The notes: a model not told the origin generated them from the sequence alone. A stretch of DNA of 64,000 nucleotides from an uncultured Pseudomonadales bacterium (GCA_947503335.1 CANNCY010000001.1:558001-622000), one strand, 5' to 3'; counted from the stretch's first letter, positions 15,575 to 25,615 are shown. A program made the numbers and translations.

Positions 15575-16453
15575 GTGGCGCAGTTCAAAAACGCGGTCGT
15601 GTATAGTCGCCGTGGTGGTCCGTTAGTTCTAGATTCAATTTCTCGTCTTAAAAAGCTTCTCGATGAGCGCGGGGTTAACATGTGGTTTGACCCGATGACT
15701 GCGCAAGCTGGTATCGAACCTAGCCACGAAACCAAAACTCGAGATGAGTTGGGTGCTTTATGCGATCTTGTCATCATCATTGGTGGTGACGGGTCGATGA
15801 TAAGCGGAAGTCGTTTATATGCTCAGTATGGTATTCCTCTAATTGGTATCAATAGGGGTACACTAGGGTTTTTAACGGATATTACGCCTGACCAGGTAGA
15901 AGTTGGTGTCAATGAGGTGCTAGACGGCGATTTTGAGGTTGAAGAACGTTTCTTGTTAGACGCTAGCCTGATGCGTGACGGGCATCAAATTGCAACTGGT
16001 GTGGCCTTGAATGAAGTCGTGCTACATCCTGGTGAGGCATTACGTATGGTCGAATTTGAGCTTTATGTTGATGGCCAGTTCGCCTACTCTCAACGATCTG
16101 ATGGCCTTATTGTTTCTACGCCGACAGGCTCGACCGCTTATTCGCTTTCGGGTGGCGGGCCTATATTGCAGCCCAGCATTGATGCGTTGATTTTGTTGCC
16201 AATGTATCCCCACACACTGACAAGTCGCCCACTGGTTGTTGATGGTTCATCAGAAGTGCGTATTGTGATTGGCGATAGCAACCAGCGAGATAACCGTCTT
16301 AGCTGTGACGCACAGCGCTCAATGCAGGCCGAGCCTGGCGATGTTATCTTGATTAAAAAGAACCCACATGCGATTAAGTTGCTACATCCGTTACAGCATA
16401 GTTTCTATGAAGTGTGCCGTAGTAAGCTAGGCTGGGGTAGTCGTTTAGCGTAA
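15575..16453 (+). CDS. nadK: NAD kinase
   Basis: NadK phosphorylates NAD to NADP with ATP, the only route to NADP. With the GTG start at 15575 the product has 292 residues, the E. coli length, and begins MAQFKNAVVYSRRG. AAGGGG lies eight bases upstream; a longer in-frame start at 15491 has no support. Diagnostic motifs are IIIGGDGSM (the GGDG catalytic block), NRGTLGFLTD, and the NAD-binding TPTGSTAYSLSGGGP. Its stop overlaps the next start by one base, so the phosphatase gene is translationally coupled. Confidence 0.96.
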   Translation: MAQFKNAVVYSRRGGPLVLDSISRLKKLLDERGVNMWFDPMTAQAGIEPSHETKTRDELGALCDLVIIIGGDGSMISGSRLYAQYGIPLIGINRGTLGFLTDITPDQVEVGVNEVLDGDFEVEERFLLDASLMRDGHQIATGVALNEVVLHPGEALRMVEFELYVDGQFAYSQRSDGLIVSTPTGSTAYSLSGGGPILQPSIDALILLPMYPHTLTSRPLVVDGSSEVRIVIGDSNQRDNRLSCDAQRSMQAEPGDVILIKKNPHAIKLLHPLQHSFYEVCRSKLGWGSRLA

Positions 16454-17397
16454 TGGCGCGCAGGTATGACGTAATTGGCGACGTTCATGGGTGTTACCAC
16501 GCATTGTGTCGGTTGCTGACTAAGTTAGGATACTCGCCAGATAGTGGTGTTTGGTCGCACCCTAATAGGCAGGCAGTCTTTGTGGGCGATATTCTCGATC
16601 GCGGCCCAAATATTCGTGAAAGCTATTGGCTTGTGCGAAAAATGGTTGATGCCGGCAACGCCCGGTTGGTTCTTGGCAATCATGAGGTAGCAGCGGTAGC
16701 GCTGAATACGCGTCTTAAGTCAGAGCGGCATTTATCTTATGCTCTGCCCATGTCACAGAAATATAAGCGTCAGATAGCTGAAACAACGGCCCAATTTGAA
16801 CGCTATCCTGCTGAATGGTATTCAGCGATCGCCTGGTTTGCTAAGCAGCCCCTGTTCATTGATGAGCCGCATTTTAGAGTAGTTCACGCGTGTTGGGATC
16901 AAAGTGCGATTGATATGTACGTTCAGCGCTATAAGCGTGACTTGTTAGCTATGATCGCAGATTCGTTTGACCCTGTAAGCCCAGCTAGGGTTAGTCTAGA
17001 CCGCCTGACTCGAGGCACCGACATGCGACTACCTGAAGGGCACACTATTACTAGTGAAGAAGGCTACGTTAGATCTTTCTTTCGAACCAAGTTCTGGGTG
17101 TCAAATGCCAATACCTATGGCGAAGTTGTTTTTCAGCCCGACCCTTTGCCTGATAACGTTGCTAGTGCACCTATTAGCGAAGACAACAGGGCGCGTCTGA
17201 CGTATTATGCGCCTCAAGAGAAGCCCCTATTTGTAGGGCATTATTGGCTTCGCGGCAAACCTAGTCTGTTGGCTAAGAATATTGTTTGCGTTGATTATAG
17301 TGCCGTAAAACAGGGGAGTATGGCGGCCTATCGTTATGACGAAGGCGCTGAGTTGTCGGTAGATAACTTCGTGTATGTTTCTGCCGAAGAGGAGTAG
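16453..17397 (+). CDS. Calcineurin-type metallophosphatase (PrpE/ApaH-like)
   Basis: A 314-residue member of the calcineurin-like phosphoesterase superfamily. The metal-binding blocks are clear: GDVHGCY near residue 9, GDILDRGP near 48, GNHE near 75 and a later histidine in VVHACWD near 140. It resembles the PrpE/Ap4A-hydrolase branch that acts on phosphoproteins or dinucleoside polyphosphates, but the substrate cannot be told from sequence. It is coupled to nadK by a one-base overlap and followed 2 bp later by the DUF1315 gene, an arrangement I recall from Pseudomonas. Confidence 0.85.
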   Translation: MARRYDVIGDVHGCYHALCRLLTKLGYSPDSGVWSHPNRQAVFVGDILDRGPNIRESYWLVRKMVDAGNARLVLGNHEVAAVALNTRLKSERHLSYALPMSQKYKRQIAETTAQFERYPAEWYSAIAWFAKQPLFIDEPHFRVVHACWDQSAIDMYVQRYKRDLLAMIADSFDPVSPARVSLDRLTRGTDMRLPEGHTITSEEGYVRSFFRTKFWVSNANTYGEVVFQPDPLPDNVASAPISEDNRARLTYYAPQEKPLFVGHYWLRGKPSLLAKNIVCVDYSAVKQGSMAAYRYDEGAELSVDNFVYVSAEEE

Positions 17398-17399
17398 TT

Positions 17400-17669
17400 A
17401 TGGATCCCAAAGATTTAGAGGGTTTAAGCCCAGAAATAATTGAACGGTTTAGAACCGCAGTAGAGTTGGGCAAATGGCCCGACGGCACCCAATTAACGGC
17501 TGCGCAAAAGCAAACCTGTATGCAGGCAGTGATTATGTTTGATTATCACAATAAAGAAGATGGTCAACGTGTTGGCGATATAACGGCTGCGGGTTGCGAA
17601 TCAAAGCCTGCGCCAGAAGAACAGATAGCTACTTTAAAGTGGGCTGATGAAGACAAAAAAGGACAGTAA
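17400..17669 (+). CDS. DUF1315 (YeaC-family) protein
   Basis: An 89-residue small acidic protein of the YeaC/DUF1315 family. The family core is visible as LSPEIIERFRTAVELGKWPD, then LTAAQKQTCMQAVI and MFDYHN. The function is not established. It sits in a tight run between the phosphatase and the DUF2797 gene, with 0-2 bp spacing on both sides, so it is expressed with them and nadK. Confidence 0.85.
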   Translation: MDPKDLEGLSPEIIERFRTAVELGKWPDGTQLTAAQKQTCMQAVIMFDYHNKEDGQRVGDITAAGCESKPAPEEQIATLKWADEDKKGQ

Positions 17670-18491
17670 GTGAGTCAGGTTTTTGGTGCATTGCATAAGA
17701 TGCACACTACATTAAAAGATCAGGTCGAATACAGACTAGAGTTATCAGATACGTTGGTATTGAATGAGCTATTAGGGAAGCGTATTTCAATTAGCTACGA
17801 AGGGCAGATAAATTGCACGCACTGTGGGCGAAAAACAAAAAAAAGTTTTAGCCAGGGGCATTGCTACCCTTGTTTCACCAAGCTTGCTCAATGTGATACG
17901 TGCATTATGTCGCCAGAGAAATGTCATTTTGCAGCCGGTACTTGCCGTGACGAAAACTGGGCTGAACAAAATTGTTTTACAGATCACTTTGTGTATCTCT
18001 CGAATACTTCTTCTCTCAAAGTAGGTATCACTCGCCATACTCAGTTGCCTACTCGATGGATAGATCAAGGTGCAGTTGAAGCATTAGTTTTGTATCGCGT
18101 GGCAGACCGCAGATTGTCAGGGTTGGTCGAAACAGAATTTAAATCGCTAGTGAAAGACAAGACTAACTGGCGGGCGATGTTAAAGGGCGATGTAACAGAA
18201 ATGTCTCTCGAAGATGAGCGCGAACGGCTAGCTCATGAGATGGCGCCTACGATCGATGCCTTAATGAAAAAAGAAGGGTTACAGGCACTGTCGCCATTAG
18301 GTGAAGGGCCCGTATCTATCGAATACCCTGTATTGGAATACCCTACAAAGATCACTAGCTTTAACCTAGACAAGGCTCCTCGAGTTGAAGGCACGTTGAT
18401 GGGTATTAAGGGGCAGTACCTTATTTTAGATACGGGTGTTATCAATATGCGTAAATTTACCGGATATCAAGTAAAAATCGACTGGGAGTAG
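17670..18491 (+). CDS. DUF2797 protein, zinc ribbon plus GIY-YIG-like region
   Basis: A 273-residue protein starting with GTG directly after the preceding stop. The N-terminal half has a cysteine-rich region (CTHCGRKTKKSFSQGHCYPC, then CDTC and several more cysteines, about residues 50-105) that probably binds zinc. Then comes HFVYLSNTSSLKVGITR, which resembles the YVxxxxxxxKIG start of GIY-YIG nuclease-type folds. It matches the DUF2797 family, whose activity is unknown. The order DUF1315-DUF2797-pepN is, as I recall, conserved in Pseudomonas. Confidence 0.8.
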   Translation: MSQVFGALHKMHTTLKDQVEYRLELSDTLVLNELLGKRISISYEGQINCTHCGRKTKKSFSQGHCYPCFTKLAQCDTCIMSPEKCHFAAGTCRDENWAEQNCFTDHFVYLSNTSSLKVGITRHTQLPTRWIDQGAVEALVLYRVADRRLSGLVETEFKSLVKDKTNWRAMLKGDVTEMSLEDERERLAHEMAPTIDALMKKEGLQALSPLGEGPVSIEYPVLEYPTKITSFNLDKAPRVEGTLMGIKGQYLILDTGVINMRKFTGYQVKIDWE

Positions 18492-18495
18492 CATT

Positions 18496-21051
18496 GTGAG
18501 TCAATTAGCCGCTATTAATCGTAGTGATTACAAACCTTTAGATTTTACGCAGCATCAAGTTGATATGTTGTTTGATCTAAATGAAGACGCGACGCAGGTA
18601 ACCACCATTTCGCAGATTAGGCGCGAGAATAAATCAGCGACTTTGCTGTCGTTGAACGGTGATAAAGATATGCGGCTAATCAGTGTGTCAGTTAACGGGC
18701 AGACTGTTACAGATTACGAGCTAACAGATGATTGGCTAACGCTAAATTTTGATTACGATAATGCCGAATTAACAATCGTTACCGAAATTTATCCTCAGAA
18801 TAACACTCGTTTAGAAGGGTTGTATAAAAGCTCGAGCATGTATTGCACTCAGTGTGAGGCAGAGGGTTTTAGATGCATAACATATTTTCAAGATCGCCCC
18901 GACAACTTGGCAACCTATAACGTTCGCATAGAAGCAGATAAGGCGATGTTTCCAATCACATTGGCGAACGGTAACCTCGTGGATGCGGGCGAGTTAGACA
19001 ATGGGCGCCACTATACCCAATGGCACGACCCGTTCTTTAAACCCTCTTATTTATTTGCCTGTGTCGCAGGCAAGCTAGAGGTTGTTGAAGACAGTTTTGT
19101 GACAATGTCTGGTCGAGAAGTGTTGTTGCAGCTGTATGTTGAAGCAAAAGATTTGAATAAAACCGCCTTTGCGATGGCGTGTATTAAAGACGCGATGCTT
19201 TGGGATGAAAAGCACTATGGCAGAGAGTACGATCTTGATCGCTTTATGGTCGTTGCCGTCGACGACTTCAATATGGGTGCTATGGAGAATAAAGGGCTAA
19301 ACATATTTAACACTAGCTGTGTGTTAGCTCACCCTGATACAACTCTTGATCAACAGTACGAGCGAGTCGATAGCATTATCGCGCATGAGTATTTTCATAA
19401 CTGGTCAGGCAACAGAGTCACCTGTAGAGACTGGTTTCAGCTTAGCTTAAAAGAAGGCTTTACGGTCTTTCGAGATGGGCAGTATACCGCTACTAAAGGG
19501 TCACACGCGGTGAAGCGTGTCGAGGATGCGCGTGTTATCAGAGGTATGCAGTTTGCTGAAGATGCAGGGCCGATGGCGCATCCAATTCGACCAGAATCCT
19601 ATGTTGAAATAAATAACTTTTATACGCTTACAGTCTACGAAAAGGGCGCTGAAGTTATTCAGATGCTGCACCGATTATTGGGAGAAGAAAATTTCAGGAA
19701 GGGCAGCGATCTATACTTCGATCGCTTCGACGGTACCGCAGCAACCTGTGATGATTTCGTTGACTCTATGCAGCAGGCGAGTGCAGTTGATCTTTCTCAA
19801 TTTAGACGATGGTATTCTCAAGCAGGTACTCCGCTCGTCAACGCGAGCTATCGCTACGACGATCAACGTGGTGTTATGGTGTTAACGCTAACGCAATCGA
19901 TAGACGAGCGTTTTATTAATGATTATGAACCGCTTCATATTCCCCTTGATGTGTCGTGGGTAACTGAAAACGAAGGTGTGGTGGTCAGCGCTCTATGTGA
20001 GCTTGTTCAGCTTGAACAATGTTTTGAATTTGAGGTGGCTAATGCCGCTGCGGTGCCAGTTTTGAACCGAGGGTTTACCTCGCCAGTAAAGCTGTCTATT
20101 GACTATAGTGTTCAGCAGTTAGGTTGGATTGCAGCTACCGAGACTGATGGTTTTAGTCGTTGGGATGCTTTACAACGATTGTGGCTGTTGGCAGTGTCTG
20201 ACAATAACGCTGAAGCAGTGGCTGCAATCGCTAAGGCGTTTCAATTGATTTTAAGTAGTGACGAACAACCGGCGCTTTGCGCACTACTGCTGACGCCGCC
20301 TGACTTGTCGTTGCTGATGGCAGATATCGAAAAATGTGATCCTATAGCTTTAGATACAGATCTAAGGCGCGTGGTGGCAAGCATCGCAACTACTTGCGCG
20401 AACGAGATGACCCCGCTACTTGAAGGGCTTGATAGTGATCCAGGCGATATGAGCTACGAAGCCATTGGTATACGTAGCTACCGCTCGGTAATTGAACGCT
20501 ATCTGTTAGATGCTGGCAAACTACAGTCTTCAGCCGCGGTTGCAATGATTGAGGATGGCCGTAATCTGTCGACTCGAATTCAAGGTTTGCGCCTTTTGTC
20601 TGAAATCTCTGCAGAACAGTTTAAGGAATGCTCTCGGCAATTTGCGTTGCGATGGGCTGACGAGTCATTGGTATTGAATCATTGGCTTGCGACGGTAGGG
20701 CGCTATCGCGCTTCAGATGCGCTTAATTTTATTGAGGAGCATTTAGAGCATGATCTTTTTGAGCTAGCAAACCCTAACAAAGTTCGCAGTTTGCTTGCGG
20801 CTGTTGCGGCTAACACCGTCGTGTTTCATGCAGTCGACAGCTCTGGTTACCAATTTTATGCCGGTGTACTGTTGAAATTAGATCGGTTGAATCCTCAAAT
20901 GGCAGCCCGTTTAGCAGCGCCATTGACAAGGTTTGCGCAATTTGACGACGGTACACATCAGCGAATGGTGCGCGCACTTCAGCAGTTAAATCAGTCTGAA
21001 CTCAGTAAAGATTTAGGTGAAATCGTGCAAAAAAGCGTACAGTCGGTGTAA
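18496..21051 (+). CDS. pepN: Aminopeptidase N
   Basis: An 851-residue M1-family zinc aminopeptidase that removes N-terminal residues from peptides in the cytoplasm; E. coli PepN has 870. The substrate motif GAMENKG (GxMEN, about residue 257) and the zinc site HEYFHNW with the downstream KEGFTVFRD glutamate are intact. The C-terminal helical domain extends to the end. The start is GTG 18496, 4 bp after the DUF2797 stop, so it is the last gene of the nadK-pepN cluster. No clear terminator follows. Confidence 0.95.
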   Translation: MSQLAAINRSDYKPLDFTQHQVDMLFDLNEDATQVTTISQIRRENKSATLLSLNGDKDMRLISVSVNGQTVTDYELTDDWLTLNFDYDNAELTIVTEIYPQNNTRLEGLYKSSSMYCTQCEAEGFRCITYFQDRPDNLATYNVRIEADKAMFPITLANGNLVDAGELDNGRHYTQWHDPFFKPSYLFACVAGKLEVVEDSFVTMSGREVLLQLYVEAKDLNKTAFAMACIKDAMLWDEKHYGREYDLDRFMVVAVDDFNMGAMENKGLNIFNTSCVLAHPDTTLDQQYERVDSIIAHEYFHNWSGNRVTCRDWFQLSLKEGFTVFRDGQYTATKGSHAVKRVEDARVIRGMQFAEDAGPMAHPIRPESYVEINNFYTLTVYEKGAEVIQMLHRLLGEENFRKGSDLYFDRFDGTAATCDDFVDSMQQASAVDLSQFRRWYSQAGTPLVNASYRYDDQRGVMVLTLTQSIDERFINDYEPLHIPLDVSWVTENEGVVVSALCELVQLEQCFEFEVANAAAVPVLNRGFTSPVKLSIDYSVQQLGWIAATETDGFSRWDALQRLWLLAVSDNNAEAVAAIAKAFQLILSSDEQPALCALLLTPPDLSLLMADIEKCDPIALDTDLRRVVASIATTCANEMTPLLEGLDSDPGDMSYEAIGIRSYRSVIERYLLDAGKLQSSAAVAMIEDGRNLSTRIQGLRLLSEISAEQFKECSRQFALRWADESLVLNHWLATVGRYRASDALNFIEEHLEHDLFELANPNKVRSLLAAVAANTVVFHAVDSSGYQFYAGVLLKLDRLNPQMAARLAAPLTRFAQFDDGTHQRMVRALQQLNQSELSKDLGEIVQKSVQSV

Positions 21052-21150
21052 AAATAGGGCGGTTGTTCTTGAGAGCCGCTAATAATTAAACTTCATAAAA
21101 AATAATTAGTTATTAAGAATACTTTTTATAACTATGAAAAATTGTTGCTG

Positions 21151-21309
21151 ATCAAGTACTTAGCGGTGTGTTCGATAAAGCACACGGGCGGGTATGTAAA
21201 TAATTATGTTTTTTCGTTTACAAATACGCCTTAAGTGCTTGATAATGCTGCCACAAATATAAGAAAAATCGCGTTGTACAGTTGTTCGATTTTTTCATCA
21301 AGCCTTAGC
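21151..21309 (+). repeat. Three ATCAAG-CTTA repeats before coxB
   Basis: ATCAAGTACTTA (21151-21162) forms an inverted pair with TAAGTGCTTGAT (21232-21243), 12 of 12 if one G-T pair is allowed. A third copy, ATCAAGCCTTAGC, lies at 21297-21309 in direct orientation. They could be operator copies or the arms of a large stem. Confidence 0.5.
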
Positions 21310-21370
21310 AGGCAACGGTGTTAAGTCTAAATAAGTACAGTGCTCGATGTCTGAGTACGGTTACCTGCTA
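21306..21370 (+). promoter_or_regulatory. Hairpin in the coxB leader
   Basis: TAGCAGGCAACGG (21306-21318) can pair with CGGTTACCTGCTA (21358-21370), 11 of 13 positions, with a 39-base loop. It lies about 70 bases before the coxB start and may be a leader structure or a dyad for a regulator. Confidence 0.45.
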
Positions 21371-21439
21371 GGTGTAGCTGCTCGCTTGTACAGGAGCTAA
21401 TTTTGACTGTTAGGGTTAGAGTTAGGGACCTATATAATT

Positions 21440-22555
21440 ATGAGAATACTCAGTTTTCTTGCGCTTGCGCTTTACGCATCTACTGGGTTTGCCGATTGGC
21501 AACTCAACATGCCTCAGGGTGTTACCTCTTCAAGTAACGAAATTTACGATCTTCACCAGCTGATTCTCTGGATTTGCGCCGTTATCGGATTGCTAGTCAC
21601 AGCGGGTATTGGCTACTGCTTAATAAAATTTAGAAAATCTAAGGGTGCGGTACCTGCAAAGTGGGATGAAAACCTTTTTGCCGAAGTTACCTGGACGGTT
21701 ATTCCAACGATTATTCTAGTGTTGATGGCTATTCCTGCCAGTAAGACACTCGCCAATTTATACGATACGTCAAACTCTGAAGTCGATATCTTAGTGACTG
21801 GCTATCAATGGAAGTGGCAATACGAGTATATCGACGAAGAAGTAGGCTTCTTCTCGAACATGTCAACTCCGCGAGATCAGATTGAGGGTGACGCTGAGAA
21901 AGGTGAACACTATCTATTAGAGGTAGACGAGCCAATGGTAGTACCAGTTGGCAAAAAGATTCGTCTTCTTCTAACTGCAAAAGACGTTATTCATTCATGG
22001 TGGATTCCCGAATTCGGCGTTAAGAAAGACGCTGTTCCTGGGTTTATCAACGAAAGCTGGATGGTAATTGACGAACCCGGTGTATACCGCGGGCAGTGTA
22101 CTGAGCTTTGCGGTAAAGACCACGGTTTTATGCCGGTGGTTGTTCACGCTGTGTCAGAGCAAGAATACGACGCATGGGTGGCGGGTAAAAAAGAGATCGC
22201 TGCCCAAGCGGCTTTAGCTTCAATGAAAACCTATTCAAAAGATGAGCTGATGGCCGAGGGTGAGGCTGTTTATATGCGCACCTGTGCTGCCTGCCACCAG
22301 GCAAATGGCACGGGAATTCCCGCTGCTGGTTTTCCTTCATTGATCGGTAGCCCGCTGATTGAGGGCGATGTTGCTGGTCATATCGATATTGTACTAAACG
22401 GTAAACCTGCTACTGCAATGCAGGCATTTGCTGCTCAGTTAAACGATGTCGAGCTTGCAGCTGTTGTGACCTATGAGCGTAATGCTTGGGGTAACGACAA
22501 GGGTGATGTAGTGCAGCCGGCAGATGTTGCCGCAATGCGTGCTGAAAAAGAATAA
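21440..22555 (+). CDS. coxB: Cytochrome c oxidase subunit II with fused cytochrome c
   Basis: A 371-residue subunit II that takes electrons into the aa3-type oxidase. It has a signal peptide (about 1-18), two membrane helices (about 42-62 and 86-105), a cupredoxin domain with the CuA ligands in GQCTELCGKDHGFMP, and a C-terminal cytochrome c domain with haem motif C282-AA-C285-H286. The fused haem domain marks the caa3 type known from Pseudomonas. It is the first gene of coxB-coxA-ctaG-coxC. Confidence 0.95.
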   Translation: MRILSFLALALYASTGFADWQLNMPQGVTSSSNEIYDLHQLILWICAVIGLLVTAGIGYCLIKFRKSKGAVPAKWDENLFAEVTWTVIPTIILVLMAIPASKTLANLYDTSNSEVDILVTGYQWKWQYEYIDEEVGFFSNMSTPRDQIEGDAEKGEHYLLEVDEPMVVPVGKKIRLLLTAKDVIHSWWIPEFGVKKDAVPGFINESWMVIDEPGVYRGQCTELCGKDHGFMPVVVHAVSEQEYDAWVAGKKEIAAQAALASMKTYSKDELMAEGEAVYMRTCAACHQANGTGIPAAGFPSLIGSPLIEGDVAGHIDIVLNGKPATAMQAFAAQLNDVELAAVVTYERNAWGNDKGDVVQPADVAAMRAEKE

Positions 22556-22571
22556 GAATTAGGAGAAAGCT

Positions 22572-24152
22572 ATGTCTTCTACCGCAGTTGGTGCAGAGCA
22601 CCATGATCACGGGCCAGCTAAAGGCCTAAAGCGTTGGCTCTATACGACCAACCACAAAGACATTGGTACCATGTATTTGGTACTCAGTTTTGTCATGTTC
22701 TTATATGGTGGTGCCTTTGCAATGGGCATCCGTTTAGAACTGTTTGAACCAGGTATTCAGTATTTCTCGCCCGAAAAATATAATCAGATGATCACAATGC
22801 ATGGTCTGATAATGGTATTCGGTGCAGTGATGCCAGCGTTCGTTGGTTTGGCAAACTGGATGATTCCGTTGCAAATCGGTGCGCCAGATATGGCGTTACC
22901 GCGTATGAACAACTGGAGCTTTTGGATTCTACCATTTGCATTTAGCATGCTGTCGATGACTACCTTTATGGATGGCGGTGCACCTAACTTTGGTTGGACG
23001 TTCTATGCTCCATTAAGTACAACCTATGCGCCACCAAGCACGACGTTCTTTATCTTTGCCGTACATATGATGGGAATCTCATCAATCATGGGGGCAATCA
23101 ACGTTATCGTAACTATCTTTAATATGCGTGCTCCTGGTATGACCTGGATGAAAATGCCTTTGTTCGTATGGACGTGGCTGATCACAGCATTCTTGCTAAT
23201 TGCTGCTATGCCCGTACTGGCTGGCGCGGTAACGATGATGCTATTTGATATTCACCTAGGAACATCGTTCTTTGATGCTGCCGGTGGTGGTGACCCTGTG
23301 CTGTTCCAGCATATATTCTGGTTCTTTGGTCATCCCGAAGTATACATTATGATTCTTCCTGCTTTTGGCGTTGTGTCAGCAATCTTGCCAGCATTCGCCC
23401 GCAAGCCATTATTTGGTTATACGTCGATGGTTTGGGCAGTTGCGTCGATTGCATTGTTATCGTTCATTGTTTGGGCTCACCACATGTTCCTTGTAGGTAT
23501 GCCATTAGTTGCTGAACTATTCTTTATGTACGCAACGATGTTAATCGCGATTCCAACGGGTATTAAGGTGTTTAACTGGATGGCGACCCTATACCAGGGT
23601 TCGATTACCTTCGAGACACCCATGCTGTTTGCACTAGCGTTTTTGGTGCTGTTCACCTGTGGTGGTCTATCTGGCTTGATGCTATCTATTGGCCCCGCTG
23701 ATTTTCAGTACCATGATACCTATTTCGTTGTAGCTCATTTCCACTACGTACTTGTGCCAGGCGCTGTCTTCGCGATCATGGCAGGTGCTTATTATTGGCT
23801 ACCTAAGTGGACAGGGCACATGTACGACGAGCGTTTGGGTAAGATTCATTTCTGGCTATCGTTTATTTCGATCAACGTTACGTTCTTCCCTCAACATTTC
23901 TTGGGTTTGGCAGGTATGCCGCGTCGTATTCCTGATTATGCGTTAATGTTCTCTGACTTTAACATGATGTCTAGTATCGGCGGTCTTACCTACGGCGTAT
24001 CGCAACTGTTGTTCGTGTACATCATTATCAAGTGTGTACGTGGTGGCGAGAAGGCGAGTGAAAAACCATGGGATGGCGCTGAGGGACTTGAATGGACAGT
24101 ACCTTCACCGGCTCCATACCACACGTTCAGTACTCCGCCAAAGGTTGACTAG
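22572..24152 (+). CDS. coxA: Cytochrome c oxidase subunit I
   Basis: The 526-residue catalytic subunit that reduces oxygen to water and pumps protons, with twelve membrane helices. Haem and copper ligands are present: [19 protein letters not shown] with the CuB histidine and cross-linked tyrosine, WAHHMF, and [14 protein letters not shown] ahead of ATG 22572 gives a strong start. It is 16 bp after coxB and 2 bp before ctaG. Confidence 0.97.
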   Translation: MSSTAVGAEHHDHGPAKGLKRWLYTTNHKDIGTMYLVLSFVMFLYGGAFAMGIRLELFEPGIQYFSPEKYNQMITMHGLIMVFGAVMPAFVGLANWMIPLQIGAPDMALPRMNNWSFWILPFAFSMLSMTTFMDGGAPNFGWTFYAPLSTTYAPPSTTFFIFAVHMMGISSIMGAINVIVTIFNMRAPGMTWMKMPLFVWTWLITAFLLIAAMPVLAGAVTMMLFDIHLGTSFFDAAGGGDPVLFQHIFWFFGHPEVYIMILPAFGVVSAILPAFARKPLFGYTSMVWAVASIALLSFIVWAHHMFLVGMPLVAELFFMYATMLIAIPTGIKVFNWMATLYQGSITFETPMLFALAFLVLFTCGGLSGLMLSIGPADFQYHDTYFVVAHFHYVLVPGAVFAIMAGAYYWLPKWTGHMYDERLGKIHFWLSFISINVTFFPQHFLGLAGMPRRIPDYALMFSDFNMMSSIGGLTYGVSQLLFVYIIIKCVRGGEKASEKPWDGAEGLEWTVPSPAPYHTFSTPPKVD

Positions 24153-24154
24153 CC

Positions 24155-24712
24155 ATGGCGACTGAAACTTCGTTAGTAACCAAGTTGGGCATTGCTACTG
24201 TAGCGATGTTCGGCTTCGGGTTTGCACTTGTGCCGCTATACGATGTGTTTTGCGAAATTACTGGTTTTAACGGTAAAACAGCAGGCAAATACGAAGCGGT
24301 AGAAAGCCAGCAGGTGGTTCAGAGGGACGTGGATATTCAATTCTTAAGTGCATTGAATGGTAGTACCTCGATTAGCTTTAAACCTAATAATCGTAGCGTG
24401 CGCGTCAATCCGGGCCGAACGTACGAGATTAGCTACCGAGTCTCAAACCCCCACGAGCGACCAGTGGTCATTCAGGCGGTTCCTAGTGTATCGCCCCAGC
24501 TATTAGCGCAATACCTGCATAAGGTTGAATGCTTCTGCTTTAATCAGCAGTTGTTACAACCGGGCGAAACGGTCGATATGCCGATGCGCTTTGTATTAGA
24601 CCAAGAGTTCCCTGAAGAATACGCCAAGCTGTCGTTGGCATACACGCTGTTTGATGTATCTGAGCAGTTTCCAGACTTAATCGCCGGCGCCCAGCTGGCC
24701 TCAAATAATTAA
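24155..24712 (+). CDS. ctaG: Cytochrome c oxidase assembly protein CtaG/Cox11
   Basis: A 185-residue copper chaperone that delivers Cu to the CuB centre of subunit I. It has a single N-terminal membrane anchor (about residues 11-28), the conserved LVPLYDVFCEITGFNGKT just after it, and a periplasmic immunoglobulin-like domain with the copper-binding CFCF motif in KVECFCFNQQ. The ATG start lies 2 bp after coxA, inside the oxidase operon, as is usual. Confidence 0.96.
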   Translation: MATETSLVTKLGIATVAMFGFGFALVPLYDVFCEITGFNGKTAGKYEAVESQQVVQRDVDIQFLSALNGSTSISFKPNNRSVRVNPGRTYEISYRVSNPHERPVVIQAVPSVSPQLLAQYLHKVECFCFNQQLLQPGETVDMPMRFVLDQEFPEEYAKLSLAYTLFDVSEQFPDLIAGAQLASNN

Positions 24713-24730
24713 AAAAACGGTGGATTAACT

Positions 24731-25615
24731 ATGGCAGATTCATCTTATTACGTACCCGAATCAAGTCGACACCCTGTATTGGCTTCGATTGGCATGTTCG
24801 TCATGCTATTTGGTTTGGGAATGATTATGAATCACAGCGAAGCTGATGGTTCGATGACCGGTCCGATTGTGGTTTGTTCAGTTGGATTCGTATTTTTTGC
24901 TTACGTTCTATGGCAATGGTTTAGTGATGTTATTCGCGAAAACCACCAAGGGCTAACATCACTTCAGTTAAAAGACAGCTACGCAATGGGTATGTCGTGG
25001 TTTATTTTTAGTGAAGTTATGTTTTTCGCAGCCTTCTTTGGTGCGCTGTTCTATGTTCGTAGTTTCGTAGTGCCCTGGTTGGGTGGCGAGGGCGATAAAG
25101 CATCGTCTCACCTATTGTGGTCAGATTTTAGAGCGATGTGGCCGCCGATGAGTAATCCAGATAACACGCTTTATCCGGCGATGACGGGTGTTGTTCACTG
25201 GAACGAAATTCCGTTGATCAATACCGTTTTGTTATTGGCCTCTAGTGTTACGGTGCACTTTTCTCATCACGCACTACTGCACGATGAGCGCAGTAAGTTT
25301 CAAGCTTGGCTTGGTATTACCATACTATTGGGTGCCGTTTTCGTGTATTACCAAGCCGCTGAATATGAGCATGCTTGGAACGATCTGTCGATCACGCTAA
25401 ATTCAGGTATCTACGGCTCAACATTTTACATGCTGACAGGCTTTCACGGGCTGCACGTAACCCTTGGTGCGTTTATGCTGTTAGTGATGTTGCTACGTTC
25501 GTTTAAAGGGCACTTTACTAAAGATGACCATTTTGGTTTTGCTGCCGCGAGCTGGTATTGGCACTTCGTTGACGTGGTTTGGGTTGGCTTGTTCTTGTTT
25601 GTATACATTCTATAG
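24731..25615 (+). CDS. coxC: Cytochrome c oxidase subunit III
   Basis: A 294-residue subunit III with seven membrane helices. It stabilises subunit I and helps proton uptake. Family blocks are MSWFIFSEVMFFAAFFGALF, TVLLLASSVTVHFSHHALL, GFHGLHVTLGAFMLL and WYWHFVDVVWVGLF at the end. It is the last gene of the oxidase operon and is followed by a strong terminator. Confidence 0.96.
   Translation: MADSSYYVPESSRHPVLASIGMFVMLFGLGMIMNHSEADGSMTGPIVVCSVGFVFFAYVLWQWFSDVIRENHQGLTSLQLKDSYAMGMSWFIFSEVMFFAAFFGALFYVRSFVVPWLGGEGDKASSHLLWSDFRAMWPPMSNPDNTLYPAMTGVVHWNEIPLINTVLLLASSVTVHFSHHALLHDERSKFQAWLGITILLGAVFVYYQAAEYEHAWNDLSITLNSGIYGSTFYMLTGFHGLHVTLGAFMLLVMLLRSFKGHFTKDDHFGFAAASWYWHFVDVVWVGLFLFVYIL

Larger units (their letters stand above)
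21052..21439 (+). other. Non-coding region ahead of the cytochrome oxidase operon
   Basis: This 388-bp AT-rich stretch has no convincing gene. It holds three ATCAAG-type repeats and a long hairpin, annotated separately. The final 30 bases contain GTTAGGGTTAGAGTTAGGG, a short tandem, then the coxB start. It probably carries the cox promoter and regulator sites, but I cannot assign them to a known regulator; no clean FNR-type site is seen. Confidence 0.6.

Noticed and set aside
21409-21428. Telomere-like repeat GTTAGGGTTAGAGTTAGGG
   Set aside because: It is short, imperfect and lies within the coxB leader; too little to be a repeat array.
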